This document shows positions 20,593 through 28,686 of a stretch of 64,000 nt of DNA, one piece after another. Position numbers and translations under genes: made by a program. Source of the stretch: Sphaerisporangium fuscum (GTDB taxonomy: Bacteria; Actinomycetota; Actinomycetes; Streptosporangiales; Streptosporangiaceae); NCBI RefSeq assembly GCF_018531465.1, contig NZ_JAHDTF010000006.1, positions 248,001 to 312,000 of the forward strand, read 5' to 3'. The first letter of the stretch is position 1, and the number at the start of each line of letters is the position of its first letter. Below the pieces are notes generated by a model. The model saw only the letters and a program-made list of their open reading frames with translations, was not told where the DNA came from and made no database searches.

Positions 20593-21276
20593 TCACCGGC
20601 CGAGAATGCCACGCAGACTGCTACGGACCAGGGCGGTGCGGAGTTCAGCCAGCAGACCGGCCAGCTCTCTTGCGGTCTCCTCGGCCTGCCCGGTGGCGCC
20701 GGGGGCACGGCGGCGCAGCAGCGGCGCCACCGCCTGCTCGACCAGGCCGGCCTCCCGCTCGGCCGCGGCCTTGAGCACCCGCAGATGGCGGGGGTGCAGC
20801 CCGAACCGCGCCAGCGCGCCGGAGGCCCGGGCCACGGTGAGCGCCTCGGCGTCGTACCACCGGGCGACGGGGGTGAGCAGGCCGAAGTCCTCGAGCTCGG
20901 CGAGGGTCTCCTCGTCGAGCTCGGCGGCCCTGAGCAGCTCGGCCCGGCTCAGCCGGACCTCGGGCACCGGGGCGTCGGCCCCGACGGCCCTGGGCCGCCC
21001 CCCGGGACCGTTCCCGTCGCGCTCCGCGGTGTCGAGGTGATCCTTGATCACGCGCAGCGGCAGGTAACGGTCACGCTGGGCGGTGAGGATGTAGCGCAGG
21101 CGCTCGACGTCGGCGTGGGTGAACTTGCGGTACCCCGACGGGGAGCGCTGGGGCTCGATGAGCCCCTCGCCCTCGAGGAAGCGGATCTTGGAGACGGTGA
21201 CGTCGGGGAAGTCCGCCCGCAGGATCTCGAGGACCTCCCCGATGCTCATGAACGCCCTCGCGGCCTGCGCGCTCAT
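20593..21276 (-). CDS. ftsR: MerR-family regulator, FtsR (Rv1828)-like
   Basis: A 227-residue regulator with an N-terminal MerR DNA-binding domain (SIGEVLEILRADFPDVTVSK, FLEGEGLIEPQRSPSGYRKF, ADVERLRYILTAQRDRYLPL) and a second helical domain from about residue 105 (VRLSRAELLRAAELDEETLA). The two-domain layout and place between the FHA gene and DUF151 match Rv1828 and corynebacterial FtsR, which activates ftsZ. GTG and ATG start codons are adjacent; the ATG at 21276 has AGGAGG seven nt upstream. It starts 12 nt after the stop of the FHA gene, so the two are probably cotranscribed. Confidence 0.92.
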   Translation of the reverse strand: MSAQAARAFMSIGEVLEILRADFPDVTVSKIRFLEGEGLIEPQRSPSGYRKFTHADVERLRYILTAQRDRYLPLRVIKDHLDTAERDGNGPGGRPRAVGADAPVPEVRLSRAELLRAAELDEETLAELEDFGLLTPVARWYDAEALTVARASGALARFGLHPRHLRVLKAAAEREAGLVEQAVAPLLRRRAPGATGQAEETARELAGLLAELRTALVRSSLRGILGR

Positions 21277-21288
21277 CACCGTTCCTCC

Positions 21289-21792
21289 TCACCCACGCGT
21301 GAGGAACACCAGCCGGAACTTGCCGATCTGCACTTCGTCACCGCCCGACAGGGGAAGCTCCTCGATGCGCTCCCGATTGACATAGGTGCCGTTGAGGCTG
21401 CCGACGTCACGGGCGGTGAAGTAGTCACCCCGCCTGTAGAACTCGGCGTGCCTGCGCGACACGGTCACATCGTCGAGGAAGATGTCGCTCTCCGGGTGGC
21501 GACCCGCCGTGGTGAGATCACTGTCGAGCAGGAAACGACTCCCGGCGTTGGGCCCCCGCATCACGACCAGCAGGGCCGTACCGGGTGGCAGCTGCTCGAC
21601 GGCCGCCCGATCAGGGATGAGCGTCTGGCCTGTCGTCTCACTGTCCATCGCCTCGATCCCGCTGAGCGAGATCGTGGAGGTGGTGTCCCCTGGCGTGTTC
21701 TCGACACGACTCAGCGGCGACCCGCAGCGTGAGCAGAAACGGGCGTCGTCAGGGTTGGCATGACCGCACTGCGTGCAGTAGACGCTCGGCAT
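21289..21792 (-). CDS. garA: GarA-like FHA protein with N-terminal zinc ribbon
   Basis: A 167-residue forkhead-associated protein. Residues 5-24 form a Cys4 zinc ribbon (YCTQCGHANPDDARFCSRCG). A flexible region with an ETT motif (DSETTGQ, about residues 50-56) resembles the PknB/PknG phosphorylation site of GarA/OdhI. The FHA domain (LLVVMRGPNAGSRFLLD, TTAGRHPESDIFLDDVTVSR, DVGSLNGTYVNRERIEE) follows. In mycobacteria and corynebacteria this protein inhibits 2-oxoglutarate dehydrogenase and activates glutamate synthase, linking kinase signalling to the TCA cycle. The ATG at 21792 is 12 nt from AGGAGG, longer than ideal. It is the first gene of the cluster running toward gcvP. Confidence 0.9.
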   Translation of the reverse strand: MPSVYCTQCGHANPDDARFCSRCGSPLSRVENTPGDTTSTISLSGIEAMDSETTGQTLIPDRAAVEQLPPGTALLVVMRGPNAGSRFLLDSDLTTAGRHPESDIFLDDVTVSRRHAEFYRRGDYFTARDVGSLNGTYVNRERIEELPLSGGDEVQIGKFRLVFLTRG

Positions 21793-22140
21793 CGATCGGC
21801 TCGGCCTCCTACCGCGAAGTCGCGGCGACGGTGCTCTGGGCGGCGTGCCTCGATTCTTCGCTTCTCATGGTTGCTCAGACTGCGAATGCCGCAACTTACG
21901 CTGATGAGACGCAAAGGTCAAGATGAGGGCAGGCTCGCGGGGACGGACATGCTGCTGGTGAGGCTCGCTCGGGTCCTCGCTGACGGGGGCTCGCGTGTGC
22001 TCCTGACGGCGCTCGCCCTCCTTCCGTCCGACTCGGCTCGCCGCGCCGGTCCAAAGTTACCGCCCGCGCCGCCCTCCGGTCCATTCGGCACGCCGTCGAA
22101 TGTGATCGGAAAGGCCGTTCCGGACATGACGGTCGGCCGG
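21793..22140 (-). other. Non-coding region upstream of the FHA-MerR cluster
   Basis: About 350 bases with no credible gene on either strand; long frames here are in non-coding phase. The stretch 21840-21930 is relatively A/T-rich and is the likely promoter area for the leftward garA-like operon. I see no clear consensus promoter or operator. Confidence 0.5.
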
Positions 22141-22171
22141 CCGGGCGCCCCTGCCGGGGTGCGGCGCCCGG
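22141..22171 (-). terminator. Hairpin after the nucleotidyltransferase/phosphohexomutase gene
   Basis: A 9-bp inverted repeat CCGGGCGCC / GGCGCCCGG with a 13-nt loop lies 19 nt past the stop codon of the minus-strand gene at 22190. No T tract. Confidence 0.5.
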
Positions 22172-22189
22172 ACGGCGGGGTCACCGGTG

Positions 22190-24691
22190 TCAGTTGCCGA
22201 CCGCCTGCTCCACGACCCGGGCCCAGCGCTCCAGCAGGCTCTGGGCCACGTCGAGGTCCTCGCCCTCGGCCCACAGGTGGGTCACGGCCTCGGCGGGGTC
22301 GGGCAGGATGAGCGCCCAGCCGCCGTCCTCCTCGACCACGCGCACGCCGTCGGTGGTGTCGAGCCGGTAGCCGTCGGCGGCCTCCACCACCGACCTCATG
22401 ACCGCCCCCTTGGCGGCCCACGGCGTTGGCACGGTGCGCTTGAGCATCTTGGCCTGGGGGATGCGGGCGTCGATCTGGCTGAGGGACAGCCGGGTGCGCG
22501 CCACCAGGCCGAGCAGCCGCAGGAAGGCGGCCAGGCCGTCGACCGTCGGGGCGAACTCCGGGACGATGAAGCCGCCCCGCCCGTCGGCCGCGAAGATCAG
22601 CTCGGGGTCGGCGGCCGCGGTGGTGAGGGCGTCCAGGGCGGTGGAGGTCCACTGCACCTGCGCGCCGTGGAACCGGCACACCTGCTCGGCGACCCGGGTG
22701 GTGGTCACGGGCAGGGCCACCCGCCCTCCCTGCCGCTCGGCGGCCACCAGGTCGAGGACGACCAGCTGCGCGCGCTCCTCGCTGATCAGCTGGCCCATCT
22801 CGTCGACCAGGGAGATGCGCTCCCCCACCGGGTCGAAACGGACCCCGAACGCGGCCCTGGAGGACGCCACGAGGTCGGCCAGGCGCTGGAGGTCCCTGCG
22901 GCGCTCGGCGAGCGTCTCGGTGGGCGAGGCGTCGTCCAGGCGGTTGTTGACGGTGAGGACGTCGACGCCGACCCGGCCGAGCAGGCTCGGCAGCACCAGC
23001 GAGGAGGTGCCTCCGGCACAGTCGATCACGACCTTCATCTCGGCGTCGCGCACCCCGCTCATGTCGATCCAGCGCAGCAGCTCGCGCGTGTAGTCCTCGA
23101 CCGCCCGCGCGGGGAAGCTGAGCTCGGCGATCTCTCCGGGGAAGGCGCGGCGGAACTCCTGGCGCGAGAAGACGCGTTCCAGCTTGCGCTGGGCGTTCTG
23201 GGAGAGGTCGGCGCCGTTCTCGTCCATGAAGATGATGTCGACGCTCTGGGGGTCGCCCGGGGTGGTGCGCAGCGCGATGCCTCCGGAGGCGTGCTCGTTG
23301 GAGGTGTGGAAGCGCGCGACCGGCAGCGGGGCGGCCTCCAGGTCGAGCACGTTGATCGCGCCGGCGGTGAGCGCGCTGATGACCGCCCTCTTGAGGGCGC
23401 GGGCGGCCCGCGAGGAGTCGCGGGAGGTGATGACCGACACCCCCTTCTTGAGGGTGGTGGCGTAGGCGCTGGCGAGGCGGACGCACAGCTCGGGGGTGAT
23501 CTCGACGTTGACCAGGCCCGAGACGCCGCGCGGCCCGAACAGGCTGCGCTGGCCGCGCGACTCCCAGATGACGCTGGTGTTGACGACGGCGCCGGCCTCG
23601 ATGGTCTTGAACGGGTAGATCTTGACGCCGGAGGAGACGTAGGCCTCGGCCTCGATCACGCACTCGTCGCCGACGACGGCGTTCTCCTCGATGCGGGCGC
23701 CGGTCATCACGTCGGTGTTCTTGCCGATCACGCAGCCGCGCAGGTGGGCGCTCGGCCCGACGTAGACGTTGTCGTGGACGACGGCGCGGTGCAGGAAGGC
23801 GCCCTCCTTGACCACGACGTTGTCGCCGAGGACGGTGTACTCGCGAAGCTCGGCGCCCGCCTCGACCTTGGCGTAGCCGCCGATGTAGAGGGGGCCCTTC
23901 AGGATGGCGTCGGGATCGACGGACGCGCCCTCGGCGACCCAGACGCCCGGGGAGACCTCGAAGCCGTCGGCGTCCAGCTTGACCCGCCCCGACAGGGCGT
24001 CGGCCTGGGCCTTGAGGTAGCTCTCGTGGGTGCCGACGTCCTCCCAGTAGCCGGCGGCGACGTAGCCGTACAGGGGGGCGCCGCGGGCCAGCAGCTTGGG
24101 GAAGACGTCGCCGGACCAGTCGACGGGCACGCCGGGGGCGACCTCGTCGAGGACCTCGGGCTCCATGATGTAGATGCCGGTGTTGACGGTGTCGGAGAAG
24201 ACCTGGCCCCAGGTGGGCTTCTCCAGGAAGCGCTGCACCCTGCCCTGCTCGTCGACGATGATGATGCCGAACTCCAGAGGGTTCGGGACGCGCTTGAGGC
24301 CGATGGTGACCAGGGCGCCGTTCTCCTCGTGGAACCTGATCATGTCGGTCAGGTCGATGTCGGTGAGGGCGTCGCCCGAGATCACCAGGAAGCGCTCGTC
24401 GCGGAGCTTGTCGGCGGCGTTCTTGACGCTGCCCGCCGTGCCGAGGGGGATCTCCTCGGTGGCGTAGTGGAGGCTCATGCCGAGCTCGTCGCCGTCGCCG
24501 AAGTAGTTGCGCACCAGGGCCGCCAGGAACTGCACGGTGACCACCGTCTCGGTGAAGCCGTGCCGTTTCAGCAGGCGGAGCACATGCTCCATGATCGGCC
24601 GGTTGACCACGGGGAGCAGGGGTTTGGGCTGGTTCGCGGTCATCGGCCGGAGCCGAGTCCCCTCACCGCCCGCCATCACGACGGCCTTCAC
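22190..24691 (-). CDS. Sugar-1-phosphate nucleotidyltransferase / phosphohexomutase fusion
   Basis: An 833-residue three-part protein annotated in relatives as mannose-1-phosphate guanylyltransferase. Residues 1-235 are a nucleotidyltransferase ([58 protein letters not shown]). A left-handed beta-helix of hexapeptides ([20 protein letters not shown] onward) covers about 250-370. A phosphohexomutase-like module follows. The mutase should carry a phosphoserine loop of the TxSHNP type; the equivalent stretch reads [19 protein letters not shown] and lacks it, so the mutase is probably inactive. It follows the CDP-alcohol transferase gene by 95 bp, the order of SCO1389-SCO1388 in S. coelicolor. 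Product probably GDP-mannose, but this is inferred. Confidence 0.88.
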   Translation of the reverse strand: MKAVVMAGGEGTRLRPMTANQPKPLLPVVNRPIMEHVLRLLKRHGFTETVVTVQFLAALVRNYFGDGDELGMSLHYATEEIPLGTAGSVKNAADKLRDERFLVISGDALTDIDLTDMIRFHEENGALVTIGLKRVPNPLEFGIIIVDEQGRVQRFLEKPTWGQVFSDTVNTGIYIMEPEVLDEVAPGVPVDWSGDVFPKLLARGAPLYGYVAAGYWEDVGTHESYLKAQADALSGRVKLDADGFEVSPGVWVAEGASVDPDAILKGPLYIGGYAKVEAGAELREYTVLGDNVVVKEGAFLHRAVVHDNVYVGPSAHLRGCVIGKNTDVMTGARIEENAVVGDECVIEAEAYVSSGVKIYPFKTIEAGAVVNTSVIWESRGQRSLFGPRGVSGLVNVEITPELCVRLASAYATTLKKGVSVITSRDSSRAARALKRAVISALTAGAINVLDLEAAPLPVARFHTSNEHASGGIALRTTPGDPQSVDIIFMDENGADLSQNAQRKLERVFSRQEFRRAFPGEIAELSFPARAVEDYTRELLRWIDMSGVRDAEMKVVIDCAGGTSSLVLPSLLGRVGVDVLTVNNRLDDASPTETLAERRRDLQRLADLVASSRAAFGVRFDPVGERISLVDEMGQLISEERAQLVVLDLVAAERQGGRVALPVTTTRVAEQVCRFHGAQVQWTSTALDALTTAAADPELIFAADGRGGFIVPEFAPTVDGLAAFLRLLGLVARTRLSLSQIDARIPQAKMLKRTVPTPWAAKGAVMRSVVEAADGYRLDTTDGVRVVEEDGGWALILPDPAEAVTHLWAEGEDLDVAQSLLERWARVVEQAVGN

Positions 24692-24786
24692 AGATCACCC
24701 TCCCGGCTGTTCCGACACGGTGGGCGCGCGGCCGTGCTCGCTCGTGCAGTCGCCGTGGGACCACACCGGGGCGGGCCCACGATCGA

Positions 24787-25365
24787 TCATGCCCGGCTCG
24801 CCCCTCCGATGAGCCGGCGCCCCTGAACCACGTACAGCGCCCCCGCCCACCAATACAGACCTGTTCCCCAGATGGCAAAGGCCCACCCCAGGATCCGGGC
24901 CGCTTCGGCGTACCAGCCGTCGTGCGAGGCCAGGAAGAGCAGAGGGAAGGCGTACAGCAGGCCGGCGGTCGCCGCCTTGCCGAGGAAGTGGACGGGCAGG
25001 GCGGGGCCGAAACCGTGCCTGCGCAGCACCGGGACGCCGAGCAGGAGCAGGACGTCCCTGGCGACGATCAGGGCGGTCAGCCACCACGGGATGACCTCGC
25101 GCAGCGTCAGGCCGATCAGCGTGGCCAGGATGTACAGCCGGTCGGCGACCGGGTCGAGTAGCCTGCCGAGCCTGCTCGTCTGGTTCCACGCACGGGCGAG
25201 CTTGCCGTCGAGCCAGTCGGAGAACCCGGCCAGCATCAGCAGCACCAGCGCCCAGGCGTCGGCCTTGGGGCCGAGCACCAGCCACAGGAACACCGGCACG
25301 CCGAGCAGCCGGAGCATGCTCAGAACATTCGGAACCGTCCAGATCCGGTCCTCCGCCGATTTCAC
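24787..25365 (-). CDS. CDP-alcohol phosphatidyltransferase (cardiolipin synthase-like)
   Basis: A 192-residue membrane enzyme with the complete CDP-OH signature D-x2-D-G-x2-A-R-x8-G-x3-D-x3-D, seen in SDWLDGKLARAW and SRLGRLLDPVADR. Five or six hydrophobic helices surround it. Such enzymes join a CDP-activated lipid to an alcohol; the S. coelicolor neighbour of the SCO1388 fusion gene, SCO1389, is a eukaryote-type cardiolipin synthase using CDP-diacylglycerol and phosphatidylglycerol. Gene order therefore favours cardiolipin synthesis over phosphatidylglycerophosphate synthesis. The GTG start at 25363-25365 follows GGGGAG. It is divergent from the methyltransferase gene. Confidence 0.88.
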   Translation of the reverse strand: MKSAEDRIWTVPNVLSMLRLLGVPVFLWLVLGPKADAWALVLLMLAGFSDWLDGKLARAWNQTSRLGRLLDPVADRLYILATLIGLTLREVIPWWLTALIVARDVLLLLGVPVLRRHGFGPALPVHFLGKAATAGLLYAFPLLFLASHDGWYAEAARILGWAFAIWGTGLYWWAGALYVVQGRRLIGGASRA

Positions 25366-25592
25366 CCGTGACTCCCCTCGTCAGCCTGGTGCCGACCCTA
25401 CCGGGCGTGGCCGGGACGGCGGCGCGGGGCGAGGCCGTATGGTGAAGGAAGGCCGCGTTCGCGACGTCTTCCCGTATTTCTTCGACCGAAGGCGGCATCC
25501 TTCTCTGGGAGGACATGGCATCCTCCTGAAGACGATGAGATCGTTCGGACGGCGGAAGCGAGCAAAGCGTTTTGTTCCTTAAGGTCACTGCC

Positions 25593-26183
25593 ATGGCCAA
25601 CGACACAGCTCTTTTCTTCGGGCAGTTCATGCGTTCGCCCGGCACCACGGGTGCGGTGGCGCCGAGTTCGCGCCGCCTGGCGCGACTGGTCACCACGCCG
25701 GTCCCCGAGAAGGGCGACCCGGTGATCGTGGAGCTGGGGCCGGGCACGGGGGTGTTCACCGACGAGATCCAGCGGCGGCTCGGCGGGCGCGGCGACCATC
25801 TGGCCGTCGAGATCAACCCGCGGCTGGCCGCGCGGCTCGCCGACCGTCACCCGGCGGCCAAGATCGTCGTCGCGGACGCCGTGAACCTCCCGCAGCTTCT
25901 CGCCAAGCACGGCCACGAGCGGGCCGACGTCGTCGTCAGCGGCCTGCCCTGGGCCGCCTTCCCCGGCGAGCTGCAGGACCGGCTGCTCGAGGCGATCATC
26001 GGCACCCTGTCCCCCGAAGGGGCCTTCACGACCTTCGCCTACGTGCACGCCCGCACCCTTCCCCCGGCCCTGCGCTTCCGGCGCCGCCTGCTGGAGAGGT
26101 TCGAGGAGGTCGTGGCGAGCCGCACCGTGTGGGGGAACGTCCCTCCGGCCTTCGTCTACCACGCGCGGCGGCCGCGTCACTGA
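25593..26183 (+). CDS. SAM-dependent methyltransferase, phospholipid N-methyltransferase-like
   Basis: A 196-residue class I methyltransferase. It begins MANDTALFFGQFMRSPGTTG and AVAPSSRRLARLV, a lead-in typical of PmtA-like phospholipid methyltransferases and related KsgA-like proteins. Motif I is VIVELGPGTGVFTDEI, followed by HLAVEINPRLAARLADRHP, VVADAVNL and the motif IV segment VVVSGLPWAAFPGELQ. A C-terminal GNVPPAFVYHARRP matches the family. Its location beside a CDP-alcohol phosphatidyltransferase fits a lipid substrate, but the substrate is not proven by sequence. The ATG at 25593 has AAGG about nine nt upstream. Confidence 0.85.
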   Translation: MANDTALFFGQFMRSPGTTGAVAPSSRRLARLVTTPVPEKGDPVIVELGPGTGVFTDEIQRRLGGRGDHLAVEINPRLAARLADRHPAAKIVVADAVNLPQLLAKHGHERADVVVSGLPWAAFPGELQDRLLEAIIGTLSPEGAFTTFAYVHARTLPPALRFRRRLLERFEEVVASRTVWGNVPPAFVYHARRPRH

Positions 26184-26277
26184 CCACCGCCCGCTCCGTA
26201 CCGGCACCCGGCGGGCCGCGACAATGAACCGAACTTCGTTCTACCATTGCGCGGCGAACGGGAATGGAGTGATCACG

Positions 26278-27459
26278 GTGGACTTCACGCTTCCGGAGAG
26301 CGCCCGCGGCGTCCAGGAGGGCATCGCGGCCATCTGCTCCCGCTACGACATGGATTACTGGCAGCGTTGCGAGGCCGAGAAGCGCTGGCCGGAGGAGGTC
26401 TGGGCCGAGCTGGCCAAGGGCGGCTGGCTCGGCCTGGCGGTCCCCGAGGAGTACGGCGGCGCGGGCCAGGGCCTGCTGGAGCTGGCCGTGGCCACCGAGA
26501 CGCTGTCGGCGTCCGGCTCGGCCGGAGGGTCGGCGTTCACCTATGTGCTCACCCCCGGATTCGGCGCGCTGACGGTGACGCGCCACGGCTCCGCGCAGCA
26601 GAAGCAGGCCCTGCTCCCCAAGCTGGCCACCGGCGGGATCGAGACGTGCTTCGCGCTCACCGAGCCCGACGCCGGGTCCAACTCGCTCGCCATCTCCACC
26701 TTCGCCCGGCGGGACGGCGGCGAGTACGTCGTCAACGGCCAGAAGATCTGGATCACCGGTGTCCAGCGGGCCACGTGGATGCTGCTGGTCACCCGGACCG
26801 TCCCGGCCGCCGAGGCCAGGCCGCGCACCCACGGGCTGACGGTCTTCCTGGTGAACGTCCCCGAGGCCGTCGCCGCCGGGCGGCTGTCCTACCGGCCGAT
26901 CCCGAAGATGGGCGCCAACACCACTCCGTCGAACATGGTGTTCTTCGACGACCTGCGGGTTCCCGCCGAGAACGTGCTCGGCGAGGTCGACCAGGGGGCC
27001 GTCGTGCTGTGGGACATCCTCAACCCCGAGCGGATCCTGCTGGCCGCCAGCGCCCTGGGCGGGGCGGAGGTCGCGCTGCGGGTGGCGGTGTCCTACGCCA
27101 GGGAGCGCGAGGTGTTCGGGCGGCCGATCGGCGCCAACCAGGCCATCGCGTTCCCGCTGGCCCAGGTGAAGGCGAAGATCGAGCTGGCGCGCCTGATGCT
27201 CTACAAGGCGGCCTGGCTGTTCGACCGGCACCTGCCGTGCGGCGCCGAGGCCAACATCGCCAAGCTCACGGCCTCCCAGGCGGCCTGGGAGGCCGCCGAC
27301 CGCGCCTTCCAGACCCACGGCGGTATGGCGTACTCCCTGGAGTACCCGGTGGCCCGGCTGCTCGCCGACGCCCGGATCGGCAAGGTGGCGCCGGTGACCG
27401 AGGAGCTGCTGCTCAACCACATCGCGACGCAGGTCCTCGGCCTGCCCAGGAGCTTCTAG
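26278..27459 (+). CDS. Acyl-CoA dehydrogenase
   Basis: A flavin-dependent acyl-CoA dehydrogenase of about 393 residues catalysing alpha,beta-desaturation of a CoA thioester. It has PEEYGGAGQGLLELAVATET, CFALTEPDAGSNSLAIST (substrate and FAD binding), KIWITGVQRATWMLLVTRT, REREVFGRPIGANQAIAFPL, and FQTHGGMAYSLEYPVARLLA, whose Glu occupies the catalytic-base position. The start is uncertain: GTG 26278 has GGAG eight nt upstream and gives VDFTLPESARGVQ, the usual beginning; GTG 26269 and ATG 26224 are in frame. It converges on the next gene with 19 bp between. The chain length or branching of its substrate cannot be read from sequence. Confidence 0.92.
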   Translation: MDFTLPESARGVQEGIAAICSRYDMDYWQRCEAEKRWPEEVWAELAKGGWLGLAVPEEYGGAGQGLLELAVATETLSASGSAGGSAFTYVLTPGFGALTVTRHGSAQQKQALLPKLATGGIETCFALTEPDAGSNSLAISTFARRDGGEYVVNGQKIWITGVQRATWMLLVTRTVPAAEARPRTHGLTVFLVNVPEAVAAGRLSYRPIPKMGANTTPSNMVFFDDLRVPAENVLGEVDQGAVVLWDILNPERILLAASALGGAEVALRVAVSYAREREVFGRPIGANQAIAFPLAQVKAKIELARLMLYKAAWLFDRHLPCGAEANIAKLTASQAAWEAADRAFQTHGGMAYSLEYPVARLLADARIGKVAPVTEELLLNHIATQVLGLPRSF

Positions 27460-27478
27460 AGGCGGCGCGGTGCCCGCC

Positions 27479-28165
27479 TCAGGGCATCGCGGCCTCGACC
27501 AGGGCGTCGACCAGGCGGTTGTCGTCCCCGCGCTCGGGGTGCCACTGGACGCCGACGCAGAACCTGTGCCCCTGCAGCTCCACGCCTTCGACGATCTGGT
27601 CGTCGGCCCACGCCACGGCCATCAGGCCGTCGCCGAGCCGGCGGAGCGCCTGGTGGTGGGGGGTGGAGACCTCGATGCGGTCGCCGACGGCCTTGCCGAC
27701 CTTGCTCGACACGCTCACCTGGATGAGGTGCGGCGTGGTGGCGGCGTGCCGCTCGTGGTGGACGGCGTCGGGCAGCCACGGGATGAGGGTGCCGCCCAGG
27801 GCGACGTTGATGACGTGCAGGCCGCGCGAGACCCCGAGCAGCGGGACGTCGGCCTGGATCGCCGCCTTGGCGAGCGCGACCTCGAAGGCGTCGCGCCGGG
27901 GGTGCGGCTCGTCGAGCCTGTCGTCGCGCTGCTCGCCGTACACCTCGGGATCGACCTCCAGCCCGCCGGCCAGGATCAGGCCGGACAGCCCCCGCAGGTA
28001 GCCGTCGATGGCCCCCGTGCTGAGCGGGGGCACCAGCACCGGGGCGCCTCCGGCCCGGTCCACGGCCTTGGCGTAGGCCGGGGGCGAGATCAGCGCCTCC
28101 CGGACCCAGGTGCCCCAGCGGGCGGCGTCGAAATATGTGGTGATACCGATCAGCGGTCGGGGCAT
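27479..28165 (-). CDS. Class I glutamine amidotransferase-like (PuuD/peptidase C26) with Cys-to-Ser nucleophile
   Basis: A 228-residue homologue of gamma-glutamyl-gamma-aminobutyrate hydrolases. The family frame is intact: PLIGITTYFDAARWGTW, GLILAGGLEVDPEVYGE, RDAFEVALAKAAIQADVPLL, and the Cys-His-Glu triad partner QWHPE near the C terminus. The nucleophile elbow, normally GICRGxQxxN, reads LGVSRGLHVIN: the catalytic Cys is Ser113 (TCG, complement of 27827-27829) and the following Gln is His. The protein should not work by the normal thioester mechanism and may be a binding or regulatory protein, or a slow serine hydrolase. It converges with the acyl-CoA dehydrogenase gene. Confidence 0.88.
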   Translation of the reverse strand: MPRPLIGITTYFDAARWGTWVREALISPPAYAKAVDRAGGAPVLVPPLSTGAIDGYLRGLSGLILAGGLEVDPEVYGEQRDDRLDEPHPRRDAFEVALAKAAIQADVPLLGVSRGLHVINVALGGTLIPWLPDAVHHERHAATTPHLIQVSVSSKVGKAVGDRIEVSTPHHQALRRLGDGLMAVAWADDQIVEGVELQGHRFCVGVQWHPERGDDNRLVDALVEAAMP

Positions 28166-28643
28166 GCGGTCTCCAGGGGCTCGCGAGAGGTCGTGCCGCC
28201 GTGTGGCGGCGGCACCCGGCCCATTTACGGTGGCTAGCCAATCATGGCGCAGATCATTTCGGGTATGTCACCTATCCCGGTATCAGTCGCGTCACTTTCG
28301 TCCGGTTTTCCACCCGTCGTCCCGTCCTGTCGCCGCAGAGCCCGGCGACCGTGTACGGGCCGCCGCTCACGCACCCGCGCGCCGGCCGCCGGCGGCGGGC
28401 AGGGCGGGCCGGGAAATGCCTTCGGACAAATATGAATGCGATTCTCTTTCACTTCACGCCCCCCACTCCCTACAGCGCTCATTACCGAGAATAATCACGC
28501 AATTACCAACAGTTCGCTTTCAGTGCACCTTGTGCGGAAACGGTTGTGGGGCCCATGAGGGAATGGAAGACTCCAATTCGAGCGATCGGCCGAGCCGGGA
28601 CCGGCGGGCGCTCGACCCGGAGCCTCAGGGAGGAGAAACAACC
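28166..28643. other. Non-coding region between the amidotransferase homologue and flavohaemoglobin genes
   Basis: These 478 bases hold no gene I can support. The segment 28430-28530 is unusually A/T-rich for this genome and probably contains divergent promoters. A GGGAGGAGAAAC run at 28628-28639 looks like an SD, but no suitable start codon follows. Confidence 0.5.
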
Positions 28644-28666
28644 AGATCGGATATACGATCCGATCT
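28644..28666 (+). promoter_or_regulatory. Perfect 9-bp inverted repeat upstream of flavohaemoglobin gene
   Basis: AGATCGGAT and ATCCGATCT flank ATACG, 20 nt before the ATG. The 23-bp size resembles operators of Rrf2-type nitric-oxide sensors such as NsrR, which control hmp genes. TATTAG at 28666-28671 could be the -10 box, so a bound protein would block RNA polymerase. Confidence 0.65.
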
Positions 28667-28686
28667 ATTAGGGTGGCGTCGACCAA

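Noticed and set aside
22187..24826. 879-codon plus-strand frame over the nucleotidyltransferase fusion gene
   Set aside because: Low-complexity Asp/Gly/Val/His composition typical of antisense shadows; the minus-strand gene has clear catalytic motifs.
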